Assembly: GCA_019400425.1 (NCBI GenBank)
Contig: JAFREE010000138.1
Coordinates: 1-64,000, forward strand
Source of the DNA: Hymenochaete sp. R1
Taxonomy: Eukaryota > Basidiomycota > Agaricomycetes > Hymenochaetales > Hymenochaetaceae
Direction of reading: 5' to 3'
DNA: 64,000 nt
Under the pieces are notes generated by a model, which was not told the origin of the DNA, did not search any database, and was given only the letters and a program-made list of their open reading frames with translations. A program made the translations under genes and the position numbers. This document shows positions 36,070 through 50,031 of this stretch, piece after piece. The first letter of the stretch is position 1. The number at the start of each line of letters is the position of its first letter.

Positions 36070-39000
36070 CTAAGATAAAATTCGCGTTGGATCTAATTTG
36101 GATGTCCACAGTTGAAGCTCCTTTGCGTTCGGAGCTGCCAGCGCATATGAATTCGATGCTGTGAATAATGTGAAAGCAAACTTTTTCTATGAAACGATAA
36201 TTGAGCATTGTCTTTCGTTGGTTGGAATGGAAACGATAGAACTTACTCCCAACAATGCCTCCATCTCAGGGTTGTACTCGATGTTCACGCCGGTCAGCCC
36301 GATGACTGCGACCTCTTCGTTCTCATCGGAATGCGCGTACACATTTAGATACGGTCTACGTTTCGTATGTTCAGCTAATTTTCCTCATCAGTGGCGGATC
36401 AAATCTTACCTTTTCAACACAAACCAACGACGTTCCCATGAGTTTTCATTTGCGTTAGTAAGGATCGTGAGATGACCCTTCTTCGTCGGGTTGTCACTGG
36501 AAATAGCGAAGATGTTTGTGAGGAGCAAGGGTGAAAAATAGCAAATAAACCCTACATCCGTGATACGAGTTTGACGGTAGCCTCAAATTTCGGCTCGCTG
36601 AAAAAATCAAGGCCGTACGTTTTAGAGGCCGGACTCTTCCTTGCACCGCCGTCTGGAGGCTCTTGAGTCAAGATGATCTGCGGAGATAACGCGTAAGATA
36701 AGGTTTCATTCCCGAGCACCAAAAGGGACCATATACCTTTCCAGTATCGCCGGAGTTTCGTTGCCAAAGATTCAAGGACTTTTTCAAAAGCTCCTCCGAG
36801 CCCCAAATTGCGGCAGATTCCGACGATCGGTTCAGCGCTTTTGACGTGGCGAGAATCGTTCGAATTGCTTGAACGTCCGCTGCTCTCCTCTCAGTCTGGA
36901 CTAGACGATCATGGTCTTGCACGACTGAAATACCACGGGGCTTCCACGTTCCGAGAGCCTCTTCCCCTCGCACGTATTTCTCTGATGTGTCTAAGCGCCA
37001 GAGATCTTCGGGGGTCCGAGTGAGAGGCGGCATTAGTCTCACCGAAAAGACAGTGCTCGTCTTGGCGAGAACCTTAGATGATCCAAAGAAGGACATAAAT
37101 TTAGAAGGTGGGCCCGCATCTCGTGAGAACATGGCGACAGCCATATCCATGCTGAATTGGACAGGGTCGCTGCATGTGCCAACAGCAACATACCAATGAA
37201 CCTGAAGCAAAACTCTTTGGTTGGACGCTGTTACGCGATTTAGCAACGTAGAGTCGTGTACGCTTGAGTCCCACAGCGCGGTCGCTGAGAGATGACCCGA
37301 GCCATCCGGCTTGAAGTCAACGATCTGTGGCTTGAGCAGGGTAAGATCATGCATTGTTTTTGAAGCTGATTCATGCACACGACCCTTCGGGTCTAATAAC
37401 CTGATGTTGCCTATGCGAACGCGCGTGATTTCTGTCCAAGGTAATTGCTTTCCTGAACTCGAAGTTAATGACAGGGTCAATCTCCGTTGGAGGCCTTGAT
37501 GAAGGGAGAAGCGTCCGGGATCCAGTGGACTTTGCGAGATGACCGGTACCGGTGAGTACTGACCATCAGGGGCGAGCTCACGGACTTGTAGCCATGCTGC
37601 CACATCGTGAACCTGACCAACGAGGAAATCGGTCTCAGAACGTCGCATGTTGGGCTGAGCTACGCGTTGCACAGGAGCCTCCCCATTTCCATTTGGTAGG
37701 TTTTTGTGTTCGCGTAGCTCGTCCCACCGCTCAAGTCGCTCCAAGTATGTTGGCTTGACCCGAGCAAAAAACTCTACGGGAGCGTATCCCTGACGGAGGT
37801 GCTGGGATACCTTCGACGTAACCGCGATCGTGAACGGTCGCCGGAATTTGAGATCAGACAGGGTGGCCTCTTCTATGTCGACGGAATTGGAGGTATAGTT
37901 CTCCTCTGACGCAAGAGAAGTCCCTAAAAAGGATGAAAGTCGCACTTGAATATGAGCGGCTGAGAAGTCGTTGTTCGAGAGACCCTTGACTGAGTCTATA
38001 GTAAGTGTAAACGTAATCTTGCTCCCGCTGGGTATTGTAGATGGTATGGGCGAGGCGGTACGGGAAGGAGACGATCCATTGGTATATTTCTTACTCAAAG
38101 TCACGTTCATGACCTTGAGTTCAATCCTGCATGATCCTATCGCCTCCGAGGTATATCGACAGAAAATGGGGGCAACACAGGTGGAAGGTATCCCCCTGGA
38201 TAGAGAAGCCAACGACACAAGAGCGTTGCCGATGAAGGAAAATTCGGGGGCGGGAGAATCATAAAAGGGTTCCTCGGCGGAGAAGTGTTGAGAATATGAT
38301 GGCCTATCGATGAATGCAGTTAGATTTCGCATACGCTGCAGCTGATTCTGCAGCCGGTCGAAAGACCAGATGTATATAGCCTTGTGACACTTGTCAAGTA
38401 CCTTTACAGCGACAGATGGTTGTGTTGCAGATGCAAGGACTGGGTCCGCTACATCGCCAAATTCATCCAAGCCAGCTATTGATGCTATTGATGATCGAGG
38501 TGCTGCGAGAGAACCACCAGAAGCGATGGTAAAGTTGTATAGGACATCTTTGCCGAGTTCTCGACTGTAAGAGTGTTAGTATGGTAGGTTATGACGTGCA
38601 ATGCAAACATACCTGATCACGTTGGCTTCCTTAAGCAACACAGCATTCGATAATACCGACTCCGCCATAGAGAAAGAACGATGCTCTCTCCATTTATCCA
38701 AGACCTTGCGAATAATGCGTAATTGTCTACCAGAGTAAACCACAGGGTCAAAAGAATCTAGGTCGGACGTGGCTTCGCCCCTGGCCCTTGCTTCGAGAAT
38801 GCGTTTGACTTGGACTTGTACAAGCTTAAGCTGCGCCTCCATTTGCTCCTTCTCCGCCTTTAGATCCTCTGCTTCTGATGACCCACTCTCGCTCATAGCT
38901 TGTAAGCGCGAGTCGAATTCTGCCTTCTGTGACTCAAGCTGATTATGGGTCGACTTGAGATTAGCATCGACGTCAGGACTGCCAGCATCCACGCTAGTGT

Positions 39001-41925
39001 CATCAGTCATCCCGTCACTAGGCATGGGCTTCCCGGACTCGCTCCATACGTCATCGGCTTGAGAAAGGCTGCTCTCTGGCCTCTTGGCAGACGTGATATC
39101 TCGCAAGGTCTTAACCTTAGAAATCTTCTCGTAGAGTTTGTTAATGTCTTCATCAGGAAGATTGTCCAAGGCTGGATCAAGACCAAGGCGAGCGAAGGCT
39201 GCTTCCCGTTTCGCAAAGTTCCAATCCACATCGCCTAGGTCTGTAGGAGAGTCCGGCCTGGTACCGGGCGTCCCTTGACCATCTCCGCCCTCCTCAAGCT
39301 CGGCTGCAGTGACACTCATGTGCAAGGAACTTCTCGCAGTGATCCTATCCCTCTGCTTCCGCACCTCCTCCGGATTGTTGAAGCGGAAAACATGATGCTC
39401 TCCTTCAATGCCAATCAGAAGCTGCAAAAATAAATGAATGGAAAAGGATGGCGTACCTAAAATAATACGGTACCCGGAATGAAGTTTGTATGGCTATGGT
39501 ATTGATTGAGCTCATTTCTTGTACCGAAGGCACTGCGACTCACCTGTTCTGGCGTAATTTCCTTGCCGTTCAAGAACTAAATGGAGAGGTGTTAGACTAC
39601 TTGAACCGAGTAAAGGGACAATACACTTACAGTAACACCTCCAGGGAGCCCGTGTAAGGTTACCTTTCCATCATCGTTTTCGATATAACAATGTTCCTCC
39701 GATATAGTTTCACCGCTCAAGCGGATAGCCAAGGCCTTTTCGCTATCCAATCGGCCAACCTAAAGAAGAACTTAGAATGTAGATATGTGAAAACATGTCC
39801 AAAATGTACCAATGTTTTACCAGTCTTCAGTTGATAGATAAGGCACTCGCTCATAAGCGGGTCTGCAAGAATATCGTCCAGTCAACGGCTTGGTGGGTAA
39901 TCGGACACGACTAACCTTCGTTCTATTCGGATCTGTCAGTATTGAATCATAAACTTCATCCGCCAGAAGCAACTCACCAAATTTACCAAATGCGGCATCT
40001 TAATTTGCGGAAGAATATTGATCAGACAGTGAGACGGTTGAAGTAAACAGAAATAACTTACCTTCTTCGGCGTGTGCACGCCAACATTGTTCTTCTCGAC
40101 TGTAATGCCAAGTTCCTCTAGTGCCTTCTCACGTTCCCGCTGAACTTCTTGGGTCCGTTCCATCTTCTCTTCCCATGTTTCGTTCAAGCTCTGCATGAGT
40201 TTTTCACTGGACTCCAGTTGATCCTGAAGTTCTGCCTTCGTGACAGTCTTGATCACGCCTTCCTTCGTTTGGTATGTAACTTTCTGTTTCTCTGGAGGCA
40301 CCTTGGGATCAAAGACGGCTTCTGCAGAACCTCCGGATACACGAGCTAAGATATTAATTGAGTATACGATCTCAAGAGGCACCCATGGATACGAACCGCG
40401 TAGCATCTCAAGTTCTTCTTTAAGTTCGCGGACAAGTTTAGCATTCGGGTCCTCATTAACTTTGGCCTTATTCTTGATCTTCTTGGCCTGGTCCGCATAC
40501 CGAAGCGTACTGAGGGTCTCTTCATAATCTGCGGGAGAGATTGCAGCAATCATGGCAGTCTTCGAATTCCCTCCTAAACTATCTTTCAACAACCATGTCA
40601 AAACCTTGCAAGTGGCATAAGTAATGTTATATCACATGCAAAAGTCCGAAGACCTACAGAGTCACGGTAAGGAACAAATTCTTCGGCTTTGCCCTTCTTC
40701 TTCTTGCCATCACCTTGACTCGCAAGAGCCAAAGCAGAAATAACCTTTCCTAATGTTGTCAAGGATTTATTGATGTTGGCGCCCTCTTTCAATCGCTGAC
40801 CAGAAGCACCGGTAGAATTTGCACGTTCCGAACCTGCCAAATCCACGAGGCTACACCGAATGCATTAGTGTCATCGAATACCAGATTCAATTAGCTCACT
40901 TGATCCGGGACACCTTCTCCGTGTCCAATTTTGTATCAGCGTCATGCTTCTTCATGGTGAGCAATAGCGTGAAAACAGCATGAGAACGGGAGGAAGTTTC
41001 GTTCATATTCGTCGCAGCGACCGTACGAGCTTTATTCCCCTCATCCATGAGCGTCATCATCTCGTCATAGCTCGAAACCACAAGCTTTGATAAATCTTCC
41101 ACGTATGGCCCTAGACTTGGATGCTCTCGGACACGCAGATTCCCCTGATTCTTTGGGTTTAGAAGATCTCGGACTTTTTCGTTGTATATTTCGATGTACG
41201 AGACTTCAACAACAAATTTCGTGCTTGAATCCGCTGCCATCTTTTCGTTGACACGAGTGAACAGTTCCGAGCATGTTAAAGGTATGATGCCCCTGTCGGC
41301 CCCATCTAATGTTCGCATTACTTTCAGGCCGCAATGAGTATTTGAAGTATACTCACATCCCATCATACTGTATGATTTCCCAGAGCCTAGTACCTTTTTA
41401 GTCGTAATATAGAATCGAAAAGGCTTCACATACCAGTCTGTCCGTCTACAAAATCATGTTAGCAAGTATGAAACCAAAGTAGGACTGATGGGACTTACAA
41501 GCCAGAATACACGCATTGAAACCAGAAAATCCATGATCCAATAGCTCCTTTCCCAAGTCATTGTACAGCGTCTCCTGAGAGCAGTATCGAGCTTCGTCTC
41601 TGTCACCAGCCGACCAATAGCTTTTGTCGAAACTGAAGGCCATGGTTTTCTTCTCGCTCCCTCGACCCGACATTGCTTGTGCCTGGGAGCCGCCGGCTTC
41701 TGGAGGATCCAAGTACGTCGAGTTCCCTTCCATGCGGATGAGAGGTTTTGCGCCGCGCGCCAGTTCTATCCATGTCCGAGTCGAAAGAGAACGGAAACGA
41801 AATAGGGATCAAGAACAATAATTAGTCTGCAATTCAGCGCGTTCGTTAAGTCGCGTCGCACCTCGAGAATTGAGTGGTCTACATCGCACGACGACCTTGA
41901 TATTCCCGTCGCCGCCTTCGGCCAT
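36070..41925 (-). CDS. Kinesin-3 (Unc-104/KIF1A type) motor protein
   Basis: A plus-end microtubule motor for vesicle/endosome transport. The start [20 protein letters not shown] leads into the motor domain. It contains [30 protein letters not shown] (P-loop assembled over a 12-nt micro-exon at 41434-41445), [32 protein letters not shown] (switch I), [15 protein letters not shown] (switch II), [16 protein letters not shown] and [16 protein letters not shown]. The neck helix region has [19 protein letters not shown]. An FHA domain follows ([38 protein letters not shown]), then coiled coils and a long KIF1B/DUF3694-like region. At the C-terminus is a PH domain ([38 protein letters not shown], ending [15 protein letters not shown], stop at 36070). 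The order motor-FHA-PH is diagnostic of kinesin-3. Confidence 0.94.
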
Positions 41926-44900
41926 TATTGCAGATGCTCAGCACGGGCGTGCTTGCAAATGAATAGGCTGAGTGTGTTGTGCAAGAGGCTGGCAAGTTAG
42001 AGGAGAAGTGGTTGCTGGGTCGTGTCGAAGAATTGGAGGCTCGTAACAAGCGCGTAGTGTTTTGGCCCAATCGGGAAGCCAATCACGTGCTTGTTCCAGC
42101 GAGTCAAGCGTTCTTGGTTTCCGATTGGTGGCTTTCTCTTTGCACCAGCACTCTCAGGCTTCGTCCATCGAATAATGTTCTACCAACCTCAATCTTCATT
42201 GTTCGTGACTGCAAATGTCTTACAGGGAACATCTCTTTAAGAGTCTTGGCGCCCATCAACATTCTTTTTACGGAATTCGCCCATTCGCAGATTATGGTTC
42301 TCACTAGCCATCGTTTGCGACTTGGTCGAATGGAACGTCGGGATCCTGTGCGATTGTCTTTGTTGGCCTCGATATCTCTATACTTCACACCACAATGGGC
42401 AATTTCCGCTCTCAGTGACGACGATCATATATCATGCTCGAATAGTCGACTGTCTTTGAGCGCCGGAAATTACAACACGCCCTTGTTGCACCTGCACTGA
42501 AGAACCATATTTTGTGAGCATATCTACATGTTGGATCCTGTTGTCAGCATTCTTTTAGCATTAGCTCCGCGTCTATTCAGGTAAAATCAGAGCTTACTTT
42601 GATGCGTAGCGTTCAACTTCCGTATACAGTTGAGGTCGTTAATAACCCTGCAATTGGACTGCGGTGACGTATCCCGTCGGTGGAACAACACAAGAAGAAT
42701 GGCTCCGTCTGGCAATCTGCGTAAAAATGGCGAAACTTCACTGCTTGAACCATACACATCGCCTCGCTGGTTTGTATACGTATGTCCAAGCCCTCCAAGC
42801 CCAACCTCTCAGAAGGGATGCATTTGCTACTCTTCTTTCTTCTCGACCCTTTCCTTTGGGGCGGATGTAGGAAGTTCCGCATGCAATAGAAGGACAACTC
42901 ACTATACCAAGCTCGACCCTTCCACTCTACTTCGCTTTATACCTTTGAACTATCTGTCTCTGATTGCAATCTACGCTCCTTCCCGACCTCCAAAGGATAG
43001 ATTGGCCAGCCAGACAGGACGGCGTTTCGGAGTTGGTAGCGACCCTTGAACGCCACATTGAATTGGAGCACAATGTTTACGGGGAACGGACAAGTCATAC
43101 AGTGAGTATGACTATCCTATTTACTTCTTCAGGTACGAACCGAAAGACACGGAATTCTTTCGATATCATGATGATATGCAATGCATGGAAGGGAAATCAA
43201 CGGCCAAAGACTTTTATTTGTATGAAGGTCGAGGCCACCGACTATGTGTCTTTAATGTGCGATAAGGCCATATAGACGTCACGGGAATGCAACAAATCTC
43301 GTGGAAGCTGCTTCTTAATATTATGTCTGGGACTTAAGGTGCGCGCCGTCGCTAAGATAACTTGACAATAATATGTACGGGTCATCAAAGTGTTGAGGAG
43401 GTAGCTGAAGCTTTTGTTCCAACTCATGTGATCGACAAGCTTGGCTATGTGAGACGTCTCCCGTTCTTTAATGTTGCTAAGCTCTAAGCAGCTCGACTTT
43501 AAGTTTGCGTATCACATTCTGGATTTGGACTGGACTACCAGACTACCAGTATTCCTGGTGAGGTCATGTGATCTTGAAAAGCGTGCGAACGCAACGAAGC
43601 AAAAGGCTCAGATTTTCTGACATGCGAGATGCGAGACGGCTCCGTATCTGACCTCATCATTACTGTCTTATCTATCCTTGTACACGTCACCATTTCATCT
43701 CTAAATCCATGCTTTGAGACATTGATATCTATCTAAGGTGCGAAGTTCGAAGAGTTTCGCAATCGCGAATATATCATGCAGAGGACATCTGGCGCGGGCC
43801 ATGGTCATGGAAGGTAGGATTATTCGCTTTTCAGCGCACTTCCTTCCTTCGCTCAACGGCGGAACTGCAGAAAACTAAACATCTGATAAGAAGTGGCCCG
43901 GGCTCTCCGCCTTTTGTCATTTTTTTTTACTTCTTCTTTCCGCTTGCGCATCCTTTCCCTTCAAAGCATCAAACACGAGACGTGCTGAAATCCTGGAAGC
44001 ATTGGGCTGCTGTTGTTATTTCCAAAATCCAAAGGATGTAAGGTCAGCTGCGCCGTTTTTCTCGCGTCAACACAATAAGCCCTACTGACTTAGTGACAGT
44101 ACAATGACACCATCATGACAGGAGTATGATAAAAAATCAAATGTTATGCATGTGCCTGCGCAATCCAGTTTATTCAGTTCAATCCGAGAAAGCTATAAGT
44201 GGTCAAGAATTCGTCATCCGAGATAAGTGCGATAAAGTTTAAAGCGTACGTTCTTCGACTAGGTCTTCTTTCGTACAGAAGTTCCCTGTGCGTCTTGTAA
44301 ACGTGATAACTTTCAAAGCTTGCCACATGCAATGTTGCGCTCTCGATCGGACACATAGGTCACGGATTTACAGTGATTTTTCGTGTGCGATATGATCCCG
44401 CAAAGTAAGTGCTCTTACTGCACGTAGCACGATGCACGATGCTAAAACTACCTTCTAGCACCGTGAAGCAAGTCCGGCCGGAATCTCACGCAATTTCAAA
44501 TTCTTTGTCCTCGAGGCGGCACTCTGTGGCTCCAACAACGCCCGAACACTATTTTCCAAGAGTGCTCAGTCCTGTGTGAGAATCATATGTATGAGGTAGG
44601 TTCGGCCTTTTGTACCTCTTGGACGCTTCCAGCTTGGATCACGGTGACTCTCGGCCCTTTTCAAAATAGAGGGCCAGTAGCAAAATTCGCATAAAGGGAG
44701 AAGTCTGACTTCCATTGCCTTGGGTCATTCCTACCTGCGATCTGAGCTATCGCAACGGCGAGAGCCAGCAGAACTTCGATCATCGTACACGCACATGTTC
44801 AGTCCGTGCGGATGCTGTCTTCAATCGAGCCCCGCTCGGAAGCATTGTATCCGCGTATGCAGAAGTATGTCGTGCATGTCTTGCCTTTGAGGTAAGTACT

Positions 44901-47400
44901 TCCTCTTTCTAGCAAGAAAGTAGCTTTGTGACGTACGTCTAGGATCTCCCGTGCTCTCGGCATCCCGACTTTTAGCCTAACGCCGCCGTATGGCTTTTTC
45001 TTGGGTGACACCGGGATCGACGCTTCTGCGTAATTTCGAAGTAAGAGTAAGTGTGAGCTCCGTTTTCGCAGCAAACGTTCTGCGTAGTCTCGCACTAATC
45101 AGCGGATACTAACTTGAAGGTGTCACTGAGGACTTCTATGCCGTATCATGGAATGTTCAGAACTCTTCATGACCAATGATACCGGCGTTCGTCGGTGAAG
45201 CCCATTGTTTCTGGTTTGAGTTGGCTGTTCTCATGGTTGCACTCGGGGGATTCCACCATGAATCCAATCAACTTGGCGCGAGCTGATCTATTTCAGTAAC
45301 TATTCAATTCGCAGAACCCTGTGTGAAGACAAAAGGCAGTTGTCTGCTCGCCGGGGCGATCATACTCTCAAATTCGGCGGAACATTGAATGTCTATGGCT
45401 CCGTCGCGGGACTAAGGGGGTGAGGTGAGTGAGTACTGCTCATTAAGTTTCGGACCATCTAATGGGCGCGCCGGCCCTGATCAAATTGAAAGGAACGGTG
45501 CCTCTTACATGAAAAAGCAGCGTGGCAGGATCTTTTTTGATCGTCGAGGTATAGAGCCTCATGCTGATCCGAAGGTTCCTTCTAGGCAATATGCGGTTCA
45601 ATCCAACTGACGTGCATTGCTGTAACTGGATTCACCAAGGGGCACCCGGTCATAGCGTGCTTCGCGCACAAGAGTATGCCCAGATACGGCTTTGGATGGG
45701 ATTCTTCATGACCCCAAAATTATCCCTGCTCTTCTCCCATCCGTGTGAAAAACAACTTAACTTACTCCGAGCGGAAGTTCGAGGCCACTTCAATGAAGAT
45801 AAGTACAGAAGTTCCCTTTCAATGCGACCCTTGGAGAGCATATGAATATCTTGCAACCAGTCGAGATGGTCTGGCCGGGGTTAGTATCTGTATCTGGGCA
45901 CCGGAGGTCGTGCTCTCGGAGATGGTATCGCATGGATGTTCAATCCGCCGAAAGTGTATGGATGCTTCTACTGTTCCCGACAAACTCCTAACTCCTTTCT
46001 TCGACGCCCTTTCTTGGATCGAACTCTCCAGCAGCAAAAGTTCTCCTCAAGCTAGAAGTCGCTGTCTTTTCCTCGTTCATATGCCCAGAAACGGACCTTC
46101 CATGCGTTGTTTTCTTCTTCTCAAGCAAAATTTCTCAAGGCGACCGGCCGAACGTTGTAGAGGACAAAATCTCTAGAAATTGAAATTCATCTTCAAAGGG
46201 GCGACGGACAAGCTATCGTAAAGTCAAATTATGGTCTGGCCGTACTCTTGGAAACATGGCGTTTGAAATTTCCCAAAGAAGTTCTGCACTCCGTTTCTTT
46301 CTTCGCACGGCTGTGTTCTTCTTTGCATTGCGGAAAGAATGTCAGTGCGCCACGGACTGCGCTCATCATCTATCTATTGCTAAGTTTTCCCATAATGGTG
46401 CAGCCCATGCTGTTCATCTGGTCTTTAGTATTATTTCATTTGTTAATCACCACCATTTTATGGGTTTCTAAGGGAAAGGTTTTAGTCTGCACCGTGTGGC
46501 GACGTTTTGAATTTAACACTTTTTGACCTTTCAGCCACACGCATACCCAGTTACGGCTTTCGGGATTCAAGTAAGCGTTTTCCCGAGATTGATATGATTA
46601 TTATTGCGCCGCTGACAAACCACGATATTAGAGACGCCGAAGTGTCCGGGGACTCTTGTGAACATATTTGTGTACAGATGGACCGCTCGATAAAACTTTG
46701 AAGAAAAAGTTAAGTTTCTCTTGTGCCTCAACGCCGCAGTCGGTTCCCATTGTTCAAAGCGCCCGCTTCGCCCCTCGATCCAGCCATCAACGGTGACAAG
46801 ACGTTGGCTCTCGCAGGAAGGTGTCAGTATGAGTGAATGCAAAAAGGGAGCCTAGACTCGACTGGCAGAGAGAATTTCGGATATAGCATATAATTCATCT
46901 CGGTTGACCGTTTTACCACGCTCATAACAAGCATTACGTCTTCGTTCGTTCATGCGAACCCGAAGCTCTGCTGCCATGACGTTCAGCACCGAGCATCGAA
47001 GGTTTGTCTTCAAAGTTCCATCTGCCACATGTCTATATCTACACTCAAGCTTATCACTAGCCTGGGAGATTTCCTCAAGGTTCTTATTGTCAATTAATTA
47101 TTTGCTCGTGATGAGTGCCCTGGGCACTGAGTTACGAGTCCACGACTATAAGCAAGCTGATGCGATGTTCAACGAGGCAAGGCAGCTCACACACTACAAG
47201 TAGATCCTCCAGGTACTTTCTTAGTGGCCCAGTCACCATGCACCGATAAGATGGTTCTCGGTTGGTTCCGATCTCCCTTTCTCTTTGACAGGAAAAATGC
47301 GCTACTTCCAGTACGAGGAAGTCCATGATGATGCACCCGTCGCGAACGACGAGGTCCGGTGGGATCCCGCCTGCCTATACACGCAACTCACTTTCCTAAA
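41926..47400. other. Gene-poor region, no recognisable gene
   Basis: About 5.5 kb with only short ORFs on both strands (the longest about 170 codons at 41979-42500). None matches a family I recognise or forms a splice-consistent gene with its neighbours. The composition is mixed and unremarkable up to about 47.4 kb. Degenerate remnants of genes or transposons are possible but not demonstrated. Confidence 0.45.
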
Positions 47401-50031
47401 GAAGTCTTCCAAGCCGATCTGCGCATTCGCGATGAAGGTTTTGAGTTTGGACTAAGTATTAATATTAATGGGAAACTCACGCACCGATTTGATTCGATGC
47501 GATTCGATTCGGCGCATGCTCGATGCTCACGAAGGTTCCCGTATCCCGTATCCTCATCTCCCGCACCGCGCCCCTCTCACCCCGAATTCAATTGCCCGAA
47601 CCTGCTTCTCCTGCCCTAATCCCTATTTCCTATCATTCGTCTTCCGTCTTCGGACATACGCACGCAAAGAACGCTGATTCGGCTCGACTCGATTCGATTC
47701 GACTCTATGATAGTCTATCAACTCGGAACTTTATCTTGAACCTACATCATGTATGTATATTCAAACGGTTGTCCGAGTCCGAGTTCGCACATTGGCGACT
47801 TGAAGATTGGCTGGACTCGTGTTTTTCGGAAGACCGATCGCCCGTTCCGTTTTCCTTTCCTTTCGCATTTTTGGAACTTTGACCTGTGTGCCACCAATCA
47901 CCCTTCTCCGCTCACGCTCACGGCTCCCGGCTCTTCTTCCTCCCGATCTCAATAAGGGGCGGATCTGACTCTGACTCTGACTCCAACTCTGCTGTGTGTC
48001 GGATGAGGATGAGCCGACGAGCCGCACAAATCTACATATGCTTCCGTCCTTGCGCCTTGCGTACTTGTTTATCCCTCAGCCTCAGCTCAGCGCTTCTGAA
48101 CTGATGAACACGCGTACGACGTCGCTCGCGCAACGAGGCGTGGACACTCGCTCGCGAAGCTGCTACTCGAAAGTCTTCAAAGCACCGTGCTGGTACTGCA
48201 TTGTTGTGGCTACGGGAGCCACTACCAGCTCGTCGGCTTCGAGTACTCGTTCTCGAACGCGTGTACTAGTACTGCTTAGCACACCTCCGATTGTATGCAG
48301 AACCCAGAACCCGGAAGCCGGGGGAAGGGGAGGAGGGACCTACTAGAACTTCAAACTATAAACTACACACACGATACTTCTTGACATTGACGGCAACGCA
48401 GGAAGAAAAGGAAGACCTGCGGGAGGTGAGATGAACGGTAACTTAGACGGTTAGACCCGCCTCCTAGCTGGCTCCGAGTCTGACTTTTTTTTTCGTTTTG
48501 GAACTCGAATAGAATAAAAAGCCTGAAAGAAGTCAAGAAGTTCAGAAGGCGAGAAGGCGAGAACCGAGTCGCGGGTGCTGGGGTGGGTGGGGGAAGGGAG
48601 GGAGGGGAGAGGTCCGGGGGAAGCAATATCAATACTGAATACACGAATTGAATTCGAATCGTATTATCTACGGAACGGAAAGATCAACTTCTAAGTTCTA
48701 ACTTCCTTCCCGTTCCCGATCTTGACGTTCTACCACTAGCAGTAACCAGTATGTTCCAGTCCTCGCCCGTTCATTTCTTTTTCTCTTCCGTTTCTGAACG
48801 GCCAGCCTCTACCTCTGAGAAACGCCGACACAGTGCCCGCGTCCGCGTCCGCGTCTGAGTCCGAAACCAATTCGCGGAGCACGTCCGTGTGTCCGAGTGA
48901 GCTTATGCTAGTTATGGTATATTTTAGAGTTGAGTTGGTGATCACTGATCACGAAAGGGCTTTTCGGGTTGCAACCACCTACAAGCCTAAGTTGTACTAG
49001 TCTAATCCATGCGTACAACAGTAATATTAACATTAATACTCACCGGGGACCTACACACTTCCACTTCCACTTCCAACTTCCACGAACACACATGTTTTTT
49101 TTATCTTCCTTCAGATTCTTCTTCTATTCATCGCATCGCATCGCATCACTACCAGAAGTACCACCGGCCACTGGCCACTGGAACATCAATACTCCGTTTT
49201 CCCGTCCCCCCCCCCCCCCTCTTTTTTATTTCAAGAAAAAAAGTACGACCTCAACTCGTTATTTCCAAATAAACGCGATACACGGATCTACAATCAAGCT
49301 TAAGCAAGCACCGCACCGAGTACTAAGTACTAAATACTAAGTAGTAACTAAGTAAGCAAGTGGTCGACGAAAACCCGGCAGGCTGGACAAAGTACCAGTC
49401 CAGTTCAGCTCAGAGCCTCCGCCGCCTTTTTTTTACACACACTCCCCCCCCCCCCCCCACACACACACTCAACTCGAGTAAACATACAAATAAAGTTGAA
49501 ATAGTCGGAGTCGGAGTCGGGAAAATGCGATCCTGGTCCTACACCGCCGTACGACTCGTACGAAGCGAAGAGAGGCGGATACGGTCTAAAAAGGCGGAAA
49601 GCGACGAAAGCGGGGACGAAGCAAAACGCAAAGCACGAAAAAAGGAGGAAGTGAGGGGTTGAGTAAGTCAGTAAGTGGACGTGACGAATCGTCAGGTCAG
49701 GTCACGAGTTAATGGCCAGTGATCAGTGATCAGTAATCAGTGGAAGAAGGGTAAGAGTAAGCAAAGAAAGAAAGAGAAAAATTCGAAGAGTATACAAGAA
49801 TTAATATTATATACAAGGATTAACGTCGACGTCAACATCAAAAAGGCGAGCTGAGCTTAACTGAGGAAAGAAAGAAAGTAAGAAAGGAAAATAGTGAATA
49901 AAGAAACAAAAGAAAAGAAACATAAGAAGGGGGGAAGAATAAAGTCTAGCGAATAAAATCGACAATACCAGTCCTACTCCCGACAACCGAAGCGCTCGTC
50001 GTAATGACAAACACAGGAAAGGGAGAGACCA
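47401..50031. repeat. Low-complexity, simple-repeat-rich intergenic tract
   Basis: It carries many short tandem patterns: GATTCGAT-type units (47485-47520, 47680-47705), GACTCT repeats (47966-47990), GTCCGC repeats (48839-48860), GCATC repeats (49130-49150), a C14 run (49206-49219), a C15 run followed by ACACACAC (49444-49470), GGAGTC repeats (49505-49520), and purine-rich AAAG stretches (49740-49930). No gene is seen. Confidence 0.6.

Noticed and set aside
41979..42500. 173-codon plus-strand frame after the kinesin start
   Set aside because: It overlaps the region just upstream of the kinesin gene and shows no domain. The minus strand is equally open (42104-42388), so there is no strand-specific coding signal.
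44715..46526. Series of short plus-strand ORFs that might be exons of one gene
   Set aside because: I could not join them with consistent splice phases, and none resembles a known protein.
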